Below the pieces are notes generated by a model. The model did no database searches. It had not been told where the DNA came from and saw nothing but the letters and a program-made list of their open reading frames with translations. DNA of 64,000 nt from FEN-1191 sp964528845. Lineage in GTDB: Bacteria; Pseudomonadota; Gammaproteobacteria; Steroidobacterales; Steroidobacteraceae. The position numbers were made by a program, and so were the translations under genes. The stretch covers positions 62,001-126,000 of the forward strand of contig CAZGVE010000001.1 of the NCBI GenBank assembly GCA_964528845.1, given 5' to 3'. Shown piece after piece: positions 9,101 through 19,497 of the stretch; the stretch's first letter is position 1; every line of letters starts with the position of its first letter.

Positions 9101-9620
9101 CGCGCATGCCGCGGCCGCCACCGCCCCAGCTGGCCTTGAGCATGACCGGATAACCGACCTGCTGCGCCAGTCGCTGGCACTGCTGCAGGTCCTCGGGCAG
9201 CGGCGGGGTCGCAGGCATCACCGGCACGCCGGCGCTGACCGCGAGGTTGCGGGCTGCCACCTTGTTGCCGAGCACGCGCATGGTCTCGGGACTCGGACCG
9301 ACGAAGATGATGCCGGCCGCCGCGCACTGCGCCGCGAATTCGGGATTCTCCGACAGGAAGCCGTAACCGGGATGTACGGCGTCGACACCCGCTGCCCGCG
9401 CGATGCGCAGGATGTCGGGAATATCCAGGTAGGCCTCGATCGCCCCCTTGCCCTCCCCGACCAGGTACGCCTCATCGGCCTTGGTCCGGTGCAGCGCGAA
9501 GCGGTCCTCCTGGGAATAGATCGCCACCGTGTGGATCCCCAGTTCGGTCGCCGCGCGCATCACGCGGATGGCGATTTCTCCGCGGTTGGCGATCAGGAGG
9601 CGGCGGATCTTCTGGGGCAT
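6165..9620 (-). CDS. pyc: pyruvate carboxylase, single-chain
   Basis: This enzyme carboxylates pyruvate to oxaloacetate with ATP and bicarbonate (anaplerosis). It is a full-length alpha4-type protein of 1151 residues. The N-terminal biotin carboxylase domain has RRLLIANRGEIA, HPGYGFLSEN, the ATP-grasp loop GGGGRGM and EVNPRIQVEH. The central carboxyltransferase domain (about 545-830) has DTTMRDAHQSL, WGGATFDVAMRFL and the metal site FHTHDTSG. After the PT/linker domain comes a C-terminal biotinyl domain with EAMKME, the biotinylated lysine being about residue 1117. The ATG at 9620 gives the family N-terminus and follows a GAGG; an in-frame ATG at 9659 adds 13 unlikely residues. gshA lies 87 nt upstream on the same strand. 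Confidence 0.96.
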   Translation of the reverse strand: MPQKIRRLLIANRGEIAIRVMRAATELGIHTVAIYSQEDRFALHRTKADEAYLVGEGKGAIEAYLDIPDILRIARAAGVDAVHPGYGFLSENPEFAAQCAAAGIIFVGPSPETMRVLGNKVAARNLAVSAGVPVMPATPPLPEDLQQCQRLAQQVGYPVMLKASWGGGGRGMRVIESDSQLSDLLPLARREAKAAFGNDEVYLEKLVRRARHLEVQILGDGYGNLVHLYERDCTVQRRNQKVVERAPAVFLSDAERAGLCEAALRIGHAAHYCNAGTVEFLQDADTGSFYFIEVNPRIQVEHTVTECATGIDLVKSQLRIADGARIGAPDSGVPGQADIHLVYFALQCRVTTEDPHNNFVPDYGRMTAYRSPAGFGVRTDAGTAYTGAVITRSYDSLLVKVTTWAATPEESIARMHRALWEFRIRGVATNLRFLDQIVTHPRFARGEYTTRFIDETPELFATGERRDRATRILTFVAETVVNGNPEVKGRKRPERLTPVRLPRLPVPAPAVAPAGSKQRLDELGPERFAQWMLAQPNVLLTDTTMRDAHQSLLATRVRTIDMLAIAPTYAALLPQLLSVECWGGATFDVAMRFLKEDPWERLERLRTAMPNLLLQMLLRSANAVGYTNYPDNVVRYFVRQAAATGIDLFRVFDSLNWVENMRVAIDAVCESGRLCEAAICYTGNLSNPRERKYTLDYYVRLAAKLKAAGTHILGIKDMAGLCQPDAARALVRAIKDETGLPVHFHTHDTSGIAAASVFAAIDAGADAVDGAMDAMSGLTSQPNLGSIVEALRFGPHDTGLDPEHVRTVSHYWAQVRATYGAFESDNRAGASEVYVHGMPGGQYTNLREQARSLGIDDARWPEVARAYADVNEMFGDIVKVTPTSKVVGDLAILMITSGLSRQAVLDPDTEIAFPESVVQLFRGDLGQPIGGFPEGLQRKVLQGAAPRTARPGALMPPADLEALRAEASARAAHPVTDAQFASYLMYPKVFADYAADRRRFSDVAILPTPVFFYGMEPGQEINVDLEPGKTLIVRYVTKSEPHEDGTRTVFFELNGAPRSIRVTDRSQVPTRPPQRKVDTGNPRHIGAPMPGTIASVSVAVGQKVARGDVVATLEAMKMEAAVRAEIDGLVGEVVVRPGTQVDAKDLLVVLR

Positions 9621-9707
9621 GCTGGAACCTCGCGAGTGGGTGCCTCCAGGCCCTTGCAAGATCGGGGCCGTGGCGAGGCGGCGCAGTCCGGACGCTGCCG
9701 CAGAATT

Positions 9708-11294
9708 CTAGTCGGCCAGGTAGGCGGCCAGGTAGTCCTCGAAGCTGCCGCGCTGCCTGGCCTCGAGCGAGGCCAGTTCGTCGACGGACTGCCGGACCTC
9801 GGACTCGAATTCGGACAGACGCGCCGGCGGCGGCCGGATCGCATGCAGGCAGTACTCGCGGTGCGCGCGCGAGATCCGCAGCGAGAAGTCCTCGAAGCTC
9901 TCCCCGTGCTGCTCGAGCTGGTGCAGCACCCGGGCCGATGGCGTGCGGCTGGGGTCCGCGAGGCGGGCGAGCTGCTCGCGCAGTGCGGCCCCATAGGGCC
10001 GGTCACGATGCCCGGCATCGAGGATCTCGCACAGGCCCTGCATCGAATCGAACAGCTCGGCCGCCCACCCGGCGAGCGGCGTGCGTCGGCCGTTGCGCTC
10101 GAGCAGCAGGCCGGGTGCGCGTCCCGAGCGGGCCACCAGCAGGTGGTTGCGCTCGCTCGCCTCCTCCTCCGCGTCATCGATCGGCGGGCTGTCCTTGAGC
10201 AGCAGCAGCGCGAGGAACAACTCGAGGAAGTGCAGCCGCGGCAGATCGACCCCGAGCGGATCGAATACGCTGTTGTCCAGCGCGCGCACCTCGACGTACT
10301 CGACGCCGGCCCGCGCCAGCGCCTGTCCGGTACGCTCGCCGGCGCGCGGCACGCGCTTGGGCCGAATGAAGCTGTAGTACTCGTTCTCGACCTGCAGCGC
10401 ACTGACCGACAGCTGGCGGTACTCCCCGTCGCGCTTCATGCCGAGGGCCGCGAATGGCGGGTGTGGCTGGCGCATCGCGCGACGCAGGTCGCGCAGGTAT
10501 TCCTCGAGGCTGTTGACCGATACCGGCACCGCGGCCTGGTTGCGGTTGCGGTAGCCGATGTCGCTCATGCGCAGCGAGGTCGCGTGGGTACCGATCAGTG
10601 TGCCGGACCCCCAGGAGCGCAGCTCCGCATCCTCGCGTCCCTGCAGGAAGGAGCGGCACAGCGCCGGTGAGGCGCCGAACAGGTACAGCACCAGCCAGCC
10701 GTGCCGACGGTAGTTGCGCAGCAGGTCGAAATACCTTGCCGACTGGAAGTCCGCGGGAATCCCGCGCGACTCGCAGATTTCCCGGTACAGCGGCCAGAAC
10801 TGCACCGGCACCGAATAGTTGAAGTGCACGCCCGAGATCGCCTGCATCATGCCGCCGTAGCGGACTTTCAGGCCCTGGCGATAGATATGCTTGACCCGGC
10901 CGCGATGCGAGCTGCCATAGCGTGCGATCGGGACCTCCTCGTCGTCGCGCAATTCACAGGGCATCGAGGAGGCCCACAGCAGCTCTTCGCCCAGGTGCCG
11001 GTACACGAAATGGTGCAGATCTCCGAGGTAGGCGAGCAGCGATGCGTTGTCCGCAAAGGCCGGAGTGACCAGCTCGGTCAGCGCCTCCGAATAATCCGTC
11101 GTGATGTGCGGATGGGTCAGTGGGGAGCCCAATGCGGACGGCTGCGGCGTGGTCGCGATCCGCCCCGCGCCCGTGACGCGCAGCGATTCGCGCTCGAGGC
11201 CACGCAACCCGCGGGTGAGCAGCTGCGGTTCGCGGCTGTTCACCAAGGCCGCGAGGCGGCGCTCAAAAACCCGGTCGACGCCGGTACCTGCCAT
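9708..11294 (-). CDS. gshA: glutamate-cysteine ligase, proteobacterial type
   Basis: This enzyme joins glutamate and cysteine to gamma-glutamylcysteine, the first step of glutathione synthesis. The 528-residue length matches the E. coli-type family (about 518). Signature stretches include the N-terminal GLERESLRV, TTDYSEALTELVTP, SGVHFNYSVP, the LYLFGASPA block, and YVEVRALDNSVFDPLGV near residue 330. The ATG at 11294 has a strong GGAGG ribosome-binding site, and a TAGGAT at 11325-11330 (minus strand) could be its -10. It is transcribed toward pyc, with which it may share an mRNA, although no functional link is obvious. Confidence 0.95.
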   Translation of the reverse strand: MAGTGVDRVFERRLAALVNSREPQLLTRGLRGLERESLRVTGAGRIATTPQPSALGSPLTHPHITTDYSEALTELVTPAFADNASLLAYLGDLHHFVYRHLGEELLWASSMPCELRDDEEVPIARYGSSHRGRVKHIYRQGLKVRYGGMMQAISGVHFNYSVPVQFWPLYREICESRGIPADFQSARYFDLLRNYRRHGWLVLYLFGASPALCRSFLQGREDAELRSWGSGTLIGTHATSLRMSDIGYRNRNQAAVPVSVNSLEEYLRDLRRAMRQPHPPFAALGMKRDGEYRQLSVSALQVENEYYSFIRPKRVPRAGERTGQALARAGVEYVEVRALDNSVFDPLGVDLPRLHFLELFLALLLLKDSPPIDDAEEEASERNHLLVARSGRAPGLLLERNGRRTPLAGWAAELFDSMQGLCEILDAGHRDRPYGAALREQLARLADPSRTPSARVLHQLEQHGESFEDFSLRISRAHREYCLHAIRPPPARLSEFESEVRQSVDELASLEARQRGSFEDYLAAYLAD

Positions 11295-11355
11295 CCATCC
11301 TCCACCTGCCCGGTCGGGCGTGGCATCCTAGCAGCCTCGTGGACCTAGGGGCGCG

Positions 11356-12666
11356 ATGCCCAATGGGGCCTCTATGTTGGTCACAAGCACTCCCCGCCGG
11401 GTCGCGATCATCGGCGGCGTACGGACGCCGTTCGCGCGCTCCCACACCGCCTACGCCGGCACTGACAACCAGGAACTGCTGACCGCTTCGCTGCGCGCCC
11501 TGGTCGAGCGCCATGGCCTCGCCGGCGAGCGCCTTGGGGACGTGATAGCGGGTGCCGTGCTGAAGCATTCCCGCGATTTCAATCTGACACGGGAATCGGT
11601 GCTGTCGAGCGGCCTGGACCCGCAGACCCCCGGCCTCGACGTGCAGCGGGCCTGCGGCACCAGCCTCGAGGCAGCCATCCTGGTCGGCAACAAGATCGCG
11701 CTCGGACAGATCGATGCGGGTATTGCCGCGGGCGTCGATGACTTGAGCGATCCGCCGGTGGCGTACCCGAAGTCGTTCCAGCGGCTGCTGCTGCGCAGCG
11801 CCCGTGGCCGCAGCCTCGCGCAGCGGCTCCGGCCCTGGCTCGAGCTGCGGCCGCGTGACTTCAGACCCGTATTGCCGGGCGTGAACGAGCCCCGCACGGG
11901 CCTGTCGATGGGGCAGAGCTGCGAGCTGATGGTCAAGACCTGGAACATCGGACGTGTCGAGCAGGACCGGTTGGCGAACGAGAGTCACCTGAAGGCCGCG
12001 GCGGCCTGGCGCGAGGGCTTCTTCGAAGATCTGGTCGTGCCGTATCGCGGCCTGAATACGGACAATAACGTGCGCGCCGACTCGACCATGGAAAAGCTGG
12101 CGCGTCTCAAGCCGGCATTCGACACCAGCGGCACCGGCAGCATCACTGCCGGCAACAGCACGCCGCTCACCGACGGGTCCGCCGCGGTGCTACTCGCCTC
12201 GGAGGACTGGGCGGCCGCGCGCAAGCTGCCGGTACTCGGATACCTGCGTGCGGGCAAGAGCTGGGCGGTGGATTTCGCCAGCGGCCACGAGGGCCTGCTG
12301 ATGGCACCGGCCTATGCCGTGGCCTCGATCCTGCGTGATACCGGCCTTGCGCTGCAGGATTTCGATTATTACGAAATTCACGAAGCCTTCGCAGCGGTTC
12401 CCCTGTGTCTGCTCCGGGCCTGGGAATCGGCCGAGTACTGTCGCGAGCGGCTCGGGTTGGCCGCACCGCTCGGCCCGATCGATGTCTCGAAGCTCAACGT
12501 CAAGGGCGGCAGCGTCGCGATCGGTCATCCCTTCGCCGCGACCGGCGCCCGCATACTCGCGGTGCTCACGAAACTGCTGGCCGGCGATCCGCGCTCGAAG
12601 CGTGGCCTGGCGTCGGCCTGCACCGCCGGCGGCATGGGCGTCGCGGCGATCGTGGAGCGTGCGTGA
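11356..12666 (+). CDS. fadI: acetyl-CoA C-acyltransferase (FadI-like thiolase)
   Basis: This is a thiolase that cleaves 3-ketoacyl-CoA with CoA in beta-oxidation (or acts in reverse). The protein has 436 residues, matching the longer FadI type. The catalytic set is complete: nucleophile Cys100 in RACGTS, His342 in YEIHEAFA, the GHPFAATG loop and Cys422 in SACTAGGMG. An in-frame Met at residue 7 is an alternative start. No partner FadJ-type multifunctional enzyme is adjacent. The stop overlaps the GTG start of the next gene by 4 nt, so the two are translationally coupled. Confidence 0.88.
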   Translation: MPNGASMLVTSTPRRVAIIGGVRTPFARSHTAYAGTDNQELLTASLRALVERHGLAGERLGDVIAGAVLKHSRDFNLTRESVLSSGLDPQTPGLDVQRACGTSLEAAILVGNKIALGQIDAGIAAGVDDLSDPPVAYPKSFQRLLLRSARGRSLAQRLRPWLELRPRDFRPVLPGVNEPRTGLSMGQSCELMVKTWNIGRVEQDRLANESHLKAAAAWREGFFEDLVVPYRGLNTDNNVRADSTMEKLARLKPAFDTSGTGSITAGNSTPLTDGSAAVLLASEDWAAARKLPVLGYLRAGKSWAVDFASGHEGLLMAPAYAVASILRDTGLALQDFDYYEIHEAFAAVPLCLLRAWESAEYCRERLGLAAPLGPIDVSKLNVKGGSVAIGHPFAATGARILAVLTKLLAGDPRSKRGLASACTAGGMGVAAIVERA

Positions 12667-13331
12667 GCCAGTTCGAAACGTTCATGGCACGCGACGGCCA
12701 TGAGTTTCAGGTCTACATCGCTTCACCTGCCGGCCGGCCGCGCGGCGCTGTGGTGCTGGTGCACGCGCAGTTCGGGCTGACGCATGCCATCCGCGACGCC
12801 GCCGACCGGTTCGCTGCCGGTGGTTACCTGGTGATGGCGCCGGCGCTGTTCGATCGCGTACGTCGTGGCCTGGTGCTTGGCTATACGGCTGATGAGGTCG
12901 AGCAGGGTCGCGGCTACCGCGCCCAGATCGCGACCGACGCGGCGGTGCTCGACATCGGCGCGGTGGCGGCGGTGGCCCGCCATGCCGGCAAGGTCGGGGT
13001 CCTGGGCTATTGCTGGGGCGCGTGCCTCGCCTGGGTAGCCGCCGCTGCGGGGCGGTTCGCTGCCGCGGTGTGCTATGACGGGGTTGAACTCGTCGATGAG
13101 CTGCCGGTGGTGCCGGCGTGCCCGACGCTGATTCATGTCGCCGTGCCAGACCCGTCGCTGCCGCCGGCAGGACTGGAACGGCTGCGTAGCGCCTACCCGC
13201 AGGGAATCTACGAGCTCTATGCATCCGACCAGGGCTTCGCCAACTGGGAACGCGCCGCCGTCTATAATGCCGCCGCAGCCGACCTCGCGCTCGTGCGCAG
13301 CCAGGCGTTCCTGGCACAGCATGTCGGCTGA
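12663..13331 (+). CDS. dienelactone hydrolase-like protein, catalytic His lost
   Basis: This 222-residue alpha/beta hydrolase belongs to the DLH family. The GTG at 12663 overlaps the thiolase TGA (GTGA); an ATG at 12684 is an alternative start. The fold is recognisable from GAVVLVHAQFGL, GYLVMAPALFDR and the nucleophile elbow GYCWGA (Cys117), and an aspartate lies at 163 (VPDPSLP). The catalytic histidine, expected in an H-G-F motif near the C-terminus, is replaced by Gln190 in SDQGFANWE. The protein is therefore either inactive, uses another residue, or has changed function. Surrounding residues (YNAAAADLAL) are family-typical, so this is not a frameshift. Confidence 0.8.
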   Translation: MSQFETFMARDGHEFQVYIASPAGRPRGAVVLVHAQFGLTHAIRDAADRFAAGGYLVMAPALFDRVRRGLVLGYTADEVEQGRGYRAQIATDAAVLDIGAVAAVARHAGKVGVLGYCWGACLAWVAAAAGRFAAAVCYDGVELVDELPVVPACPTLIHVAVPDPSLPPAGLERLRSAYPQGIYELYASDQGFANWERAAVYNAAAADLALVRSQAFLAQHVG

Positions 13332-13406
13332 AAGGCGCGACTCGCACCGCGCGCGCGGGCTGCACCCGAATTCCCACCGCCATCGCATCAGTCCCGGCCA
13401 CGACGC

Positions 13407-14411
13407 GTGAACATACCGATTGCCCCATCCAGCGACGCGCTGGGCGTACTGCTGGTGAACACCGGTACGCCCGACGCGCCGACCAGCAGCGGAGTCAGGC
13501 GTTTCCTGCGTCGATTCCTGTCCGATCCGCGCGTAATCGAGCTGCCGCGGCTGCTGTGGCTGCCATTGCTGTGGGGACTGATCCTGCCGCTGCGCTCACC
13601 GCGCAGCGCCCGCAAGTACCGTGAGATCTGGCAGGAATCCGGCTCGCCGCTGCTGCACTTCACCAGCGCGCTGCGTACCGGGCTCGAGGCATCGCTGTCC
13701 TCGCGGGGTGCGCGGCGGCTGGTCGCCGACGCCTACCTGTACACGCCGCCGTTCGTCGACGACGTCCTCGACGAGTGGCGGGCGCTGGGAGTACGCCGGC
13801 TGTTCGTGCTGCCGCTGTTTCCGCAGAGCAGCGGTAGCACGACCGGGGCCGTCTACGACCAGGTCGGGCACGCGCTGCGCTCGTGGCGGGCGCTGCCAGA
13901 GTTGCGCTACGCCGCAAGCTACTGCGCCGATCCCGGTTATATCGAAGCGCTCGCCGCCAGCGTACGGGAGCACTGGCAGGTCAATGGTCGCGAGGGTCAT
14001 CTGCTGCTGTCGTTTCACGGCATTCCGGAGTCCTATGTGACCCGCGGCGACCGCTACGCCGAGGAGTGCCGCCGGACAGCCGGTTTGCTCGCGGCGGCGC
14101 TGGGCCTCGGGGAGAGTGAATGTTCGTTGAGCTTCCAGTCCCGCTTCGGAGCCAATCGCTGGCTGACGCCTGCTACCGAGGACGTGCTGCGCGAGCTGCC
14201 GCGGCGCGGCGAACGCAGGCTCACCGTGCTGTGCCCGGGCTTTGCCGCCGATTGCCTCGAAACGCTCGAGGAGATCGCGTTGACCGGCCGCGCGATATTC
14301 ATGGCGGCGGGTGGCGAGAGCTTCCACTACGTACCTGCGCTGAATGCGCGCGAGGATCACGCGCGTGCACTCGCGCAGTTGATCCTGCGATCGAGCAGCG
14401 ACTGGACCTGA
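13407..14411 (+). CDS. hemH: ferrochelatase
   Basis: This enzyme inserts ferrous iron into protoporphyrin IX, the last step of protoheme synthesis. From the GTG at 13407 it has 334 residues, normal for bacterial HemH. The N-terminus GVLLVNTGTPDAPT, the loop YREIWQESGSPLL, FVLPLFPQSSGSTTG, the metal-site histidine about residue 204 in LSFHGIPESY and the conserved glutamate in CLETLEEI are all present. The 75-nt gap before it holds no clear ribosome-binding site. The last base of its TGA is the first base of the next gene's ATG. Confidence 0.95.
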   Translation: MNIPIAPSSDALGVLLVNTGTPDAPTSSGVRRFLRRFLSDPRVIELPRLLWLPLLWGLILPLRSPRSARKYREIWQESGSPLLHFTSALRTGLEASLSSRGARRLVADAYLYTPPFVDDVLDEWRALGVRRLFVLPLFPQSSGSTTGAVYDQVGHALRSWRALPELRYAASYCADPGYIEALAASVREHWQVNGREGHLLLSFHGIPESYVTRGDRYAEECRRTAGLLAAALGLGESECSLSFQSRFGANRWLTPATEDVLRELPRRGERRLTVLCPGFAADCLETLEEIALTGRAIFMAAGGESFHYVPALNAREDHARALAQLILRSSSDWT

Positions 14412-15130
14412 TGTTCGGGCGCTTCCTCGAACTGTCGATCGCGACCCGTGACATTGCCGCGAGCGTCGCGTTCTACGAGCAGCTCGGGTTCGCGCAAGCC
14501 ATCACCGGCGATGCACTGCGACACCGGTATGGCGTACTCAGTGATGGCCGCCTGTCACTCGGGTTGCACGAGCAGGAGCGGCCTTCGCCCTCGCTGTGCT
14601 TCGTGCGGCCCGGTCTCGCTGGCGAATTCGCGGCTCTTGAACTCGCAGGGTTCGAAACGGAGCGCGCGCAATTCGGTGAGGAGTCGCTGCATGAGCTGCG
14701 CCTGCGCGATCCGGAGGGTCACGCGGTCACGCTGCTCGAGGCACGCACCTTCTCGCCCGCGGCGCCTGGAACTGCATCGGAGTCGCAGCTCGGCTATTTC
14801 TCGCACGTGAGCCTGCCCGAGACGGACTTCGGGGCCGCGCAGCGTTTCTGGGAGCGCGGCGGCTTCGTCGCGCTGTCCGAGCTGGACACACCCTATCGGC
14901 ATATGCCGCTGACGCGCGACGGCATCAACCTGGCGTTCCATGCGCCGCCGCTGTGCCCGCAGGCGATGCTCGTGTTCGAGTCGGCGGACCCGCAAGCGCG
15001 CATGGCGCGGCTGCGCACGCCGCTCGCCGTGCCATCGACTCGTCTGCCGCGCGGCCTGGATCGTGCCCGCAGCGCCCTGATCGAGGCACCGGATGGCATG
15101 CTGCTACTGCTGGTCGCTACCGGCTCCTGA
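14411..15130 (+). CDS. VOC-family protein, two glyoxalase-like halves
   Basis: This is a 239-residue member of the vicinal-oxygen-chelate superfamily. The N-terminal half (about 1-115) has FLELSIATRDIAASVAFYEQ and LRDPEGHAVTLLE. The C-terminal half (about 125-239) has FSHVSLPETDFGAAQRFWE and ends EAPDGMLLLLV. Two betaalphabetabetabeta modules in one chain are a common VOC arrangement. Substrate and metal dependence cannot be read from the sequence. The ATG shares one base with the hemH stop codon, implying coupling. Its 3' end overlaps the convergent YceI gene by 27 nt. Confidence 0.75.
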   Translation: MFGRFLELSIATRDIAASVAFYEQLGFAQAITGDALRHRYGVLSDGRLSLGLHEQERPSPSLCFVRPGLAGEFAALELAGFETERAQFGEESLHELRLRDPEGHAVTLLEARTFSPAAPGTASESQLGYFSHVSLPETDFGAAQRFWERGGFVALSELDTPYRHMPLTRDGINLAFHAPPLCPQAMLVFESADPQARMARLRTPLAVPSTRLPRGLDRARSALIEAPDGMLLLLVATGS

Positions 15131-15828
15131 AGGCTCCCGGCGCGCGACCACGCGATAGCGCACATGCATGCGCTCGGCGACCTTGAGCGCTCCCAGCGCT
15201 ATGCTGTAGGGAGTGAGTCCGAGATCGGCATGGTCCAGGTCGCATTCGCCGCTCGCGACCAGGGTGTCACCCGACAGCGTGAGACTCACAGGCATGGCTG
15301 CCAGATCATCGTGCTCGCGCACGACGATGCTTAGCTGCGCGATCCAATGGTCGCCCTCGGCGCGGATCTGCCGCGACTCCATCCGAATGCGCGGGAAATG
15401 CGCTGCATCGAGCAGGGTGCTGCCAAGCATGTGGTTACGCGTACCCTGGACGCTCGCGGCATCGATCGGGGCCTGGAAGGCGCTTCCCGCAGCGGCGCGC
15501 AGCGCCGGATCGTCGACCAGCAGCTGCTCGACCGGAAACTCCAGCGCAAATGCCGCCAGCGCCGGATCCGCCGGTAGCGCGATCTGTCCGTCGAGCGAGC
15601 GCACCGCAATCAGATGATCGTGCCCGAGCGCGGCCAGTGGCCCGTCCCGGAAAACGCTGATCAGTACTTCCGAATGCTCCGGATCCACACGGTAGCGTGC
15701 AACGTTCGAAGGACTCGCGGTATGGTGCGCGGCGGCTGACGTGCCGTGCGGCGTGCGCGACCCGGGCGGCGCGTGGCAGGCTGCGAGCCAGAGCACGCCG
15801 GCGCACGCGAGCGCGCCTGCGCGCACGT

Positions 15829-15832
<4 letters not shown>
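15104..15832 (-). CDS. YceI-family lipoprotein
   Basis: This 242-residue protein has a lipoprotein signal peptide ending in the lipobox LAAC (Cys about residue 20), so it is predicted to be membrane-anchored in the periplasm. The YceI lipocalin-like domain follows, with YRVDPEHSEVLISVFRDGP, LGHDHLIAV, and a conserved end LGLTPYSIALGALKVAE. YceI-fold proteins bind isoprenoid or amphiphilic ligands; some are stress-induced. The ATG overlaps the stop codon of the acetyl-CoA synthetase (ATGA), so they are cotranscribed. It overlaps the convergent VOC gene by 27 nt at its 3' end. Confidence 0.82.
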
Positions 15833-18078
<2,246 letters not shown>

Positions 18079-18247
18079 GCGATTCCTCTGACTTCCGGTG
18101 ACCCCTCCGCGCTGCGCAGGATACATGAAAGTACGTACGTCGCCGCGCGGGCCCGGGCGGTAGAATCCCGGTTCAGGGGCGGGCCGGGCGGCGTGCTGCT
18201 GCGTGCCTGTTTCTCAACCCAGGCGAGATTGCCTGAAAGGAAATGCC

Positions 18248-18580
18248 ATGTCCGATCAATACAGCCGGCGCGACGCGCTGCGCACGTTCGCGGTCGCGTT
18301 CGGGGCCGCGGCCACCATTCTGCCCGGGCGACGCGCGATGGCCGCAGACCTGCCGCACGTATTGCCCACCGATGCAAGTGCCACCGCGCTGGGCTACCAC
18401 GAGGACGCCAAGACGGTGGATCCGAAATCGAACGCGACCTACCAGCCCGGCCAGGTGTGCGCGAACTGCGCGCAGCTCAAGGGCAATGAAGGCGATGCGT
18501 GGCGCCCGTGCACGCTGTTCCCCGGCAAGCTGGTCAGCGCGAACGGCTGGTGCAAGGTGTGGACCCGGAAGCCCGCCTAA
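18248..18580 (+). CDS. high-potential iron-sulfur protein (HiPIP)
   Basis: This 110-residue periplasmic [4Fe-4S] electron carrier has a Tat signal peptide with the twin arginines Arg7-Arg8 (SRRDALRTF) and probable cleavage after AMA near residue 32. That suits export of a folded cluster protein. The mature part has the four cluster cysteines Cys71, Cys74, Cys88 and Cys102 in the CxxC-x13-C-x13-C arrangement, with the typical aromatic C-terminus GWCKVW. The ATG at 18248 follows AAGGAA; TAGAAT at 18161-18166 is a possible -10. Its TAA overlaps the stop of the convergent exonuclease gene. Confidence 0.92.
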   Translation: MSDQYSRRDALRTFAVAFGAAATILPGRRAMAADLPHVLPTDASATALGYHEDAKTVDPKSNATYQPGQVCANCAQLKGNEGDAWRPCTLFPGKLVSANGWCKVWTRKPA

Positions 18581-19470
18581 GCCAACGCCGCGTGAATACG
18601 CGCGGCTTGTCGGCGCAGCAGCGTTCCGAAGCCATGGCTGTCGCAGAACGCGTCGATCGCGGCCAGATCGGGCAGTACTCGCCGCAGGTCCTCACCGGCG
18701 ACGGCCAGCGGCGCATCGCAAGCGACGCGGGTGAGCGCGCGGGCGCGGTAGGCGACCTCGCGATGCGCCCGCAATCGCGCCGGCAGCGAGGCCGCCCCGC
18801 GCAGCGGCAGCGTTGCGGCCCGCTCGGGTTGCGCGTACAGCTCGTCAAGCGAGCCATACAGGCGCATCAGCGCTGCGGCAGTCTTCGCGCCCACGCCGGG
18901 CACCCCGGGCACGTTGTCGACATTGTCGCCGCGCAGCGCGAGGTAGTCCGCCATGCGTTCGGGTGCGGCTCCGAAGCGCGCGGCGATGTCGGAATAGCGG
19001 TATTCCGCCTCGCCGGCATAGTCCCAGTACGTGTCGCGCTCGCCCACGAGCTGGGCCAGGTCCTTGTCGCGTGAAACCACTGTCACCTGCATCCCATCGG
19101 CACGGCAGCGCACCGCGAGCGTGCCTATCAGATCGTCCGCCTCGAAGTCGGGACTGGCGAAATCCGCGACCCCCAGGTGGCGGCAGAACTCGCGGCACAA
19201 GCCGAACTGGCGGCGCAGGGCGGGGGGAGCGGGATCGCGGTTGGCTTTGTATGGCGGATAGAGCGCGTGGCGGAACGATGCGGACTCGCACTCATCGAAC
19301 GCCGCGGCCAGGTAGGCCGGTGCGCGCCGCTCGATCAGGTCCCCAAGAAAGCACGCGAACCCGTACAGCGCATGGGTCGGATTGCCGTGTGCGTCCTGGA
19401 GTTCCGGCGGCAGGGAATGCCACGCGCGGAAGATGAATACCGACGCATCGATCAGATAGACCACCGGCAC
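18577..19470 (-). CDS. 5'-3' exonuclease (Pol I N-domain-like)
   Basis: This 297-residue stand-alone flap endonuclease/5'-3' exonuclease corresponds to the N-terminal domain of DNA polymerase I. Metal-binding acidic residues are present: D in LIDASVFIFR, AAFDE, the cluster FEADDLIGT, and VVSRDKDLAQLV. An H3TH motif follows at LRGDNVDNVPGVPGVGAKTAA. It lacks any polymerase domain. E. coli has a comparable free-standing protein (Xni), though I cannot claim orthology. It sits 27 nt downstream of the HNH nuclease gene on the same strand, so the two nucleases may be coexpressed. Confidence 0.87.
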   Translation of the reverse strand: MPVVYLIDASVFIFRAWHSLPPELQDAHGNPTHALYGFACFLGDLIERRAPAYLAAAFDECESASFRHALYPPYKANRDPAPPALRRQFGLCREFCRHLGVADFASPDFEADDLIGTLAVRCRADGMQVTVVSRDKDLAQLVGERDTYWDYAGEAEYRYSDIAARFGAAPERMADYLALRGDNVDNVPGVPGVGAKTAAALMRLYGSLDELYAQPERAATLPLRGAASLPARLRAHREVAYRARALTRVACDAPLAVAGEDLRRVLPDLAAIDAFCDSHGFGTLLRRQAARIHAALA

Positions 19471-19497
19471 GCGTTCCAGGCCTGGCCCCCTTAGGTC

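Noticed and set aside
7191..10670. Open frame of 1159 codons on the plus strand opposite pyc and gshA
   Set aside because: Composition is typical of an antisense shadow in GC-rich coding DNA (His/Arg/Gln/Gly-rich, no domain), while the minus strand encodes two complete recognisable enzymes.
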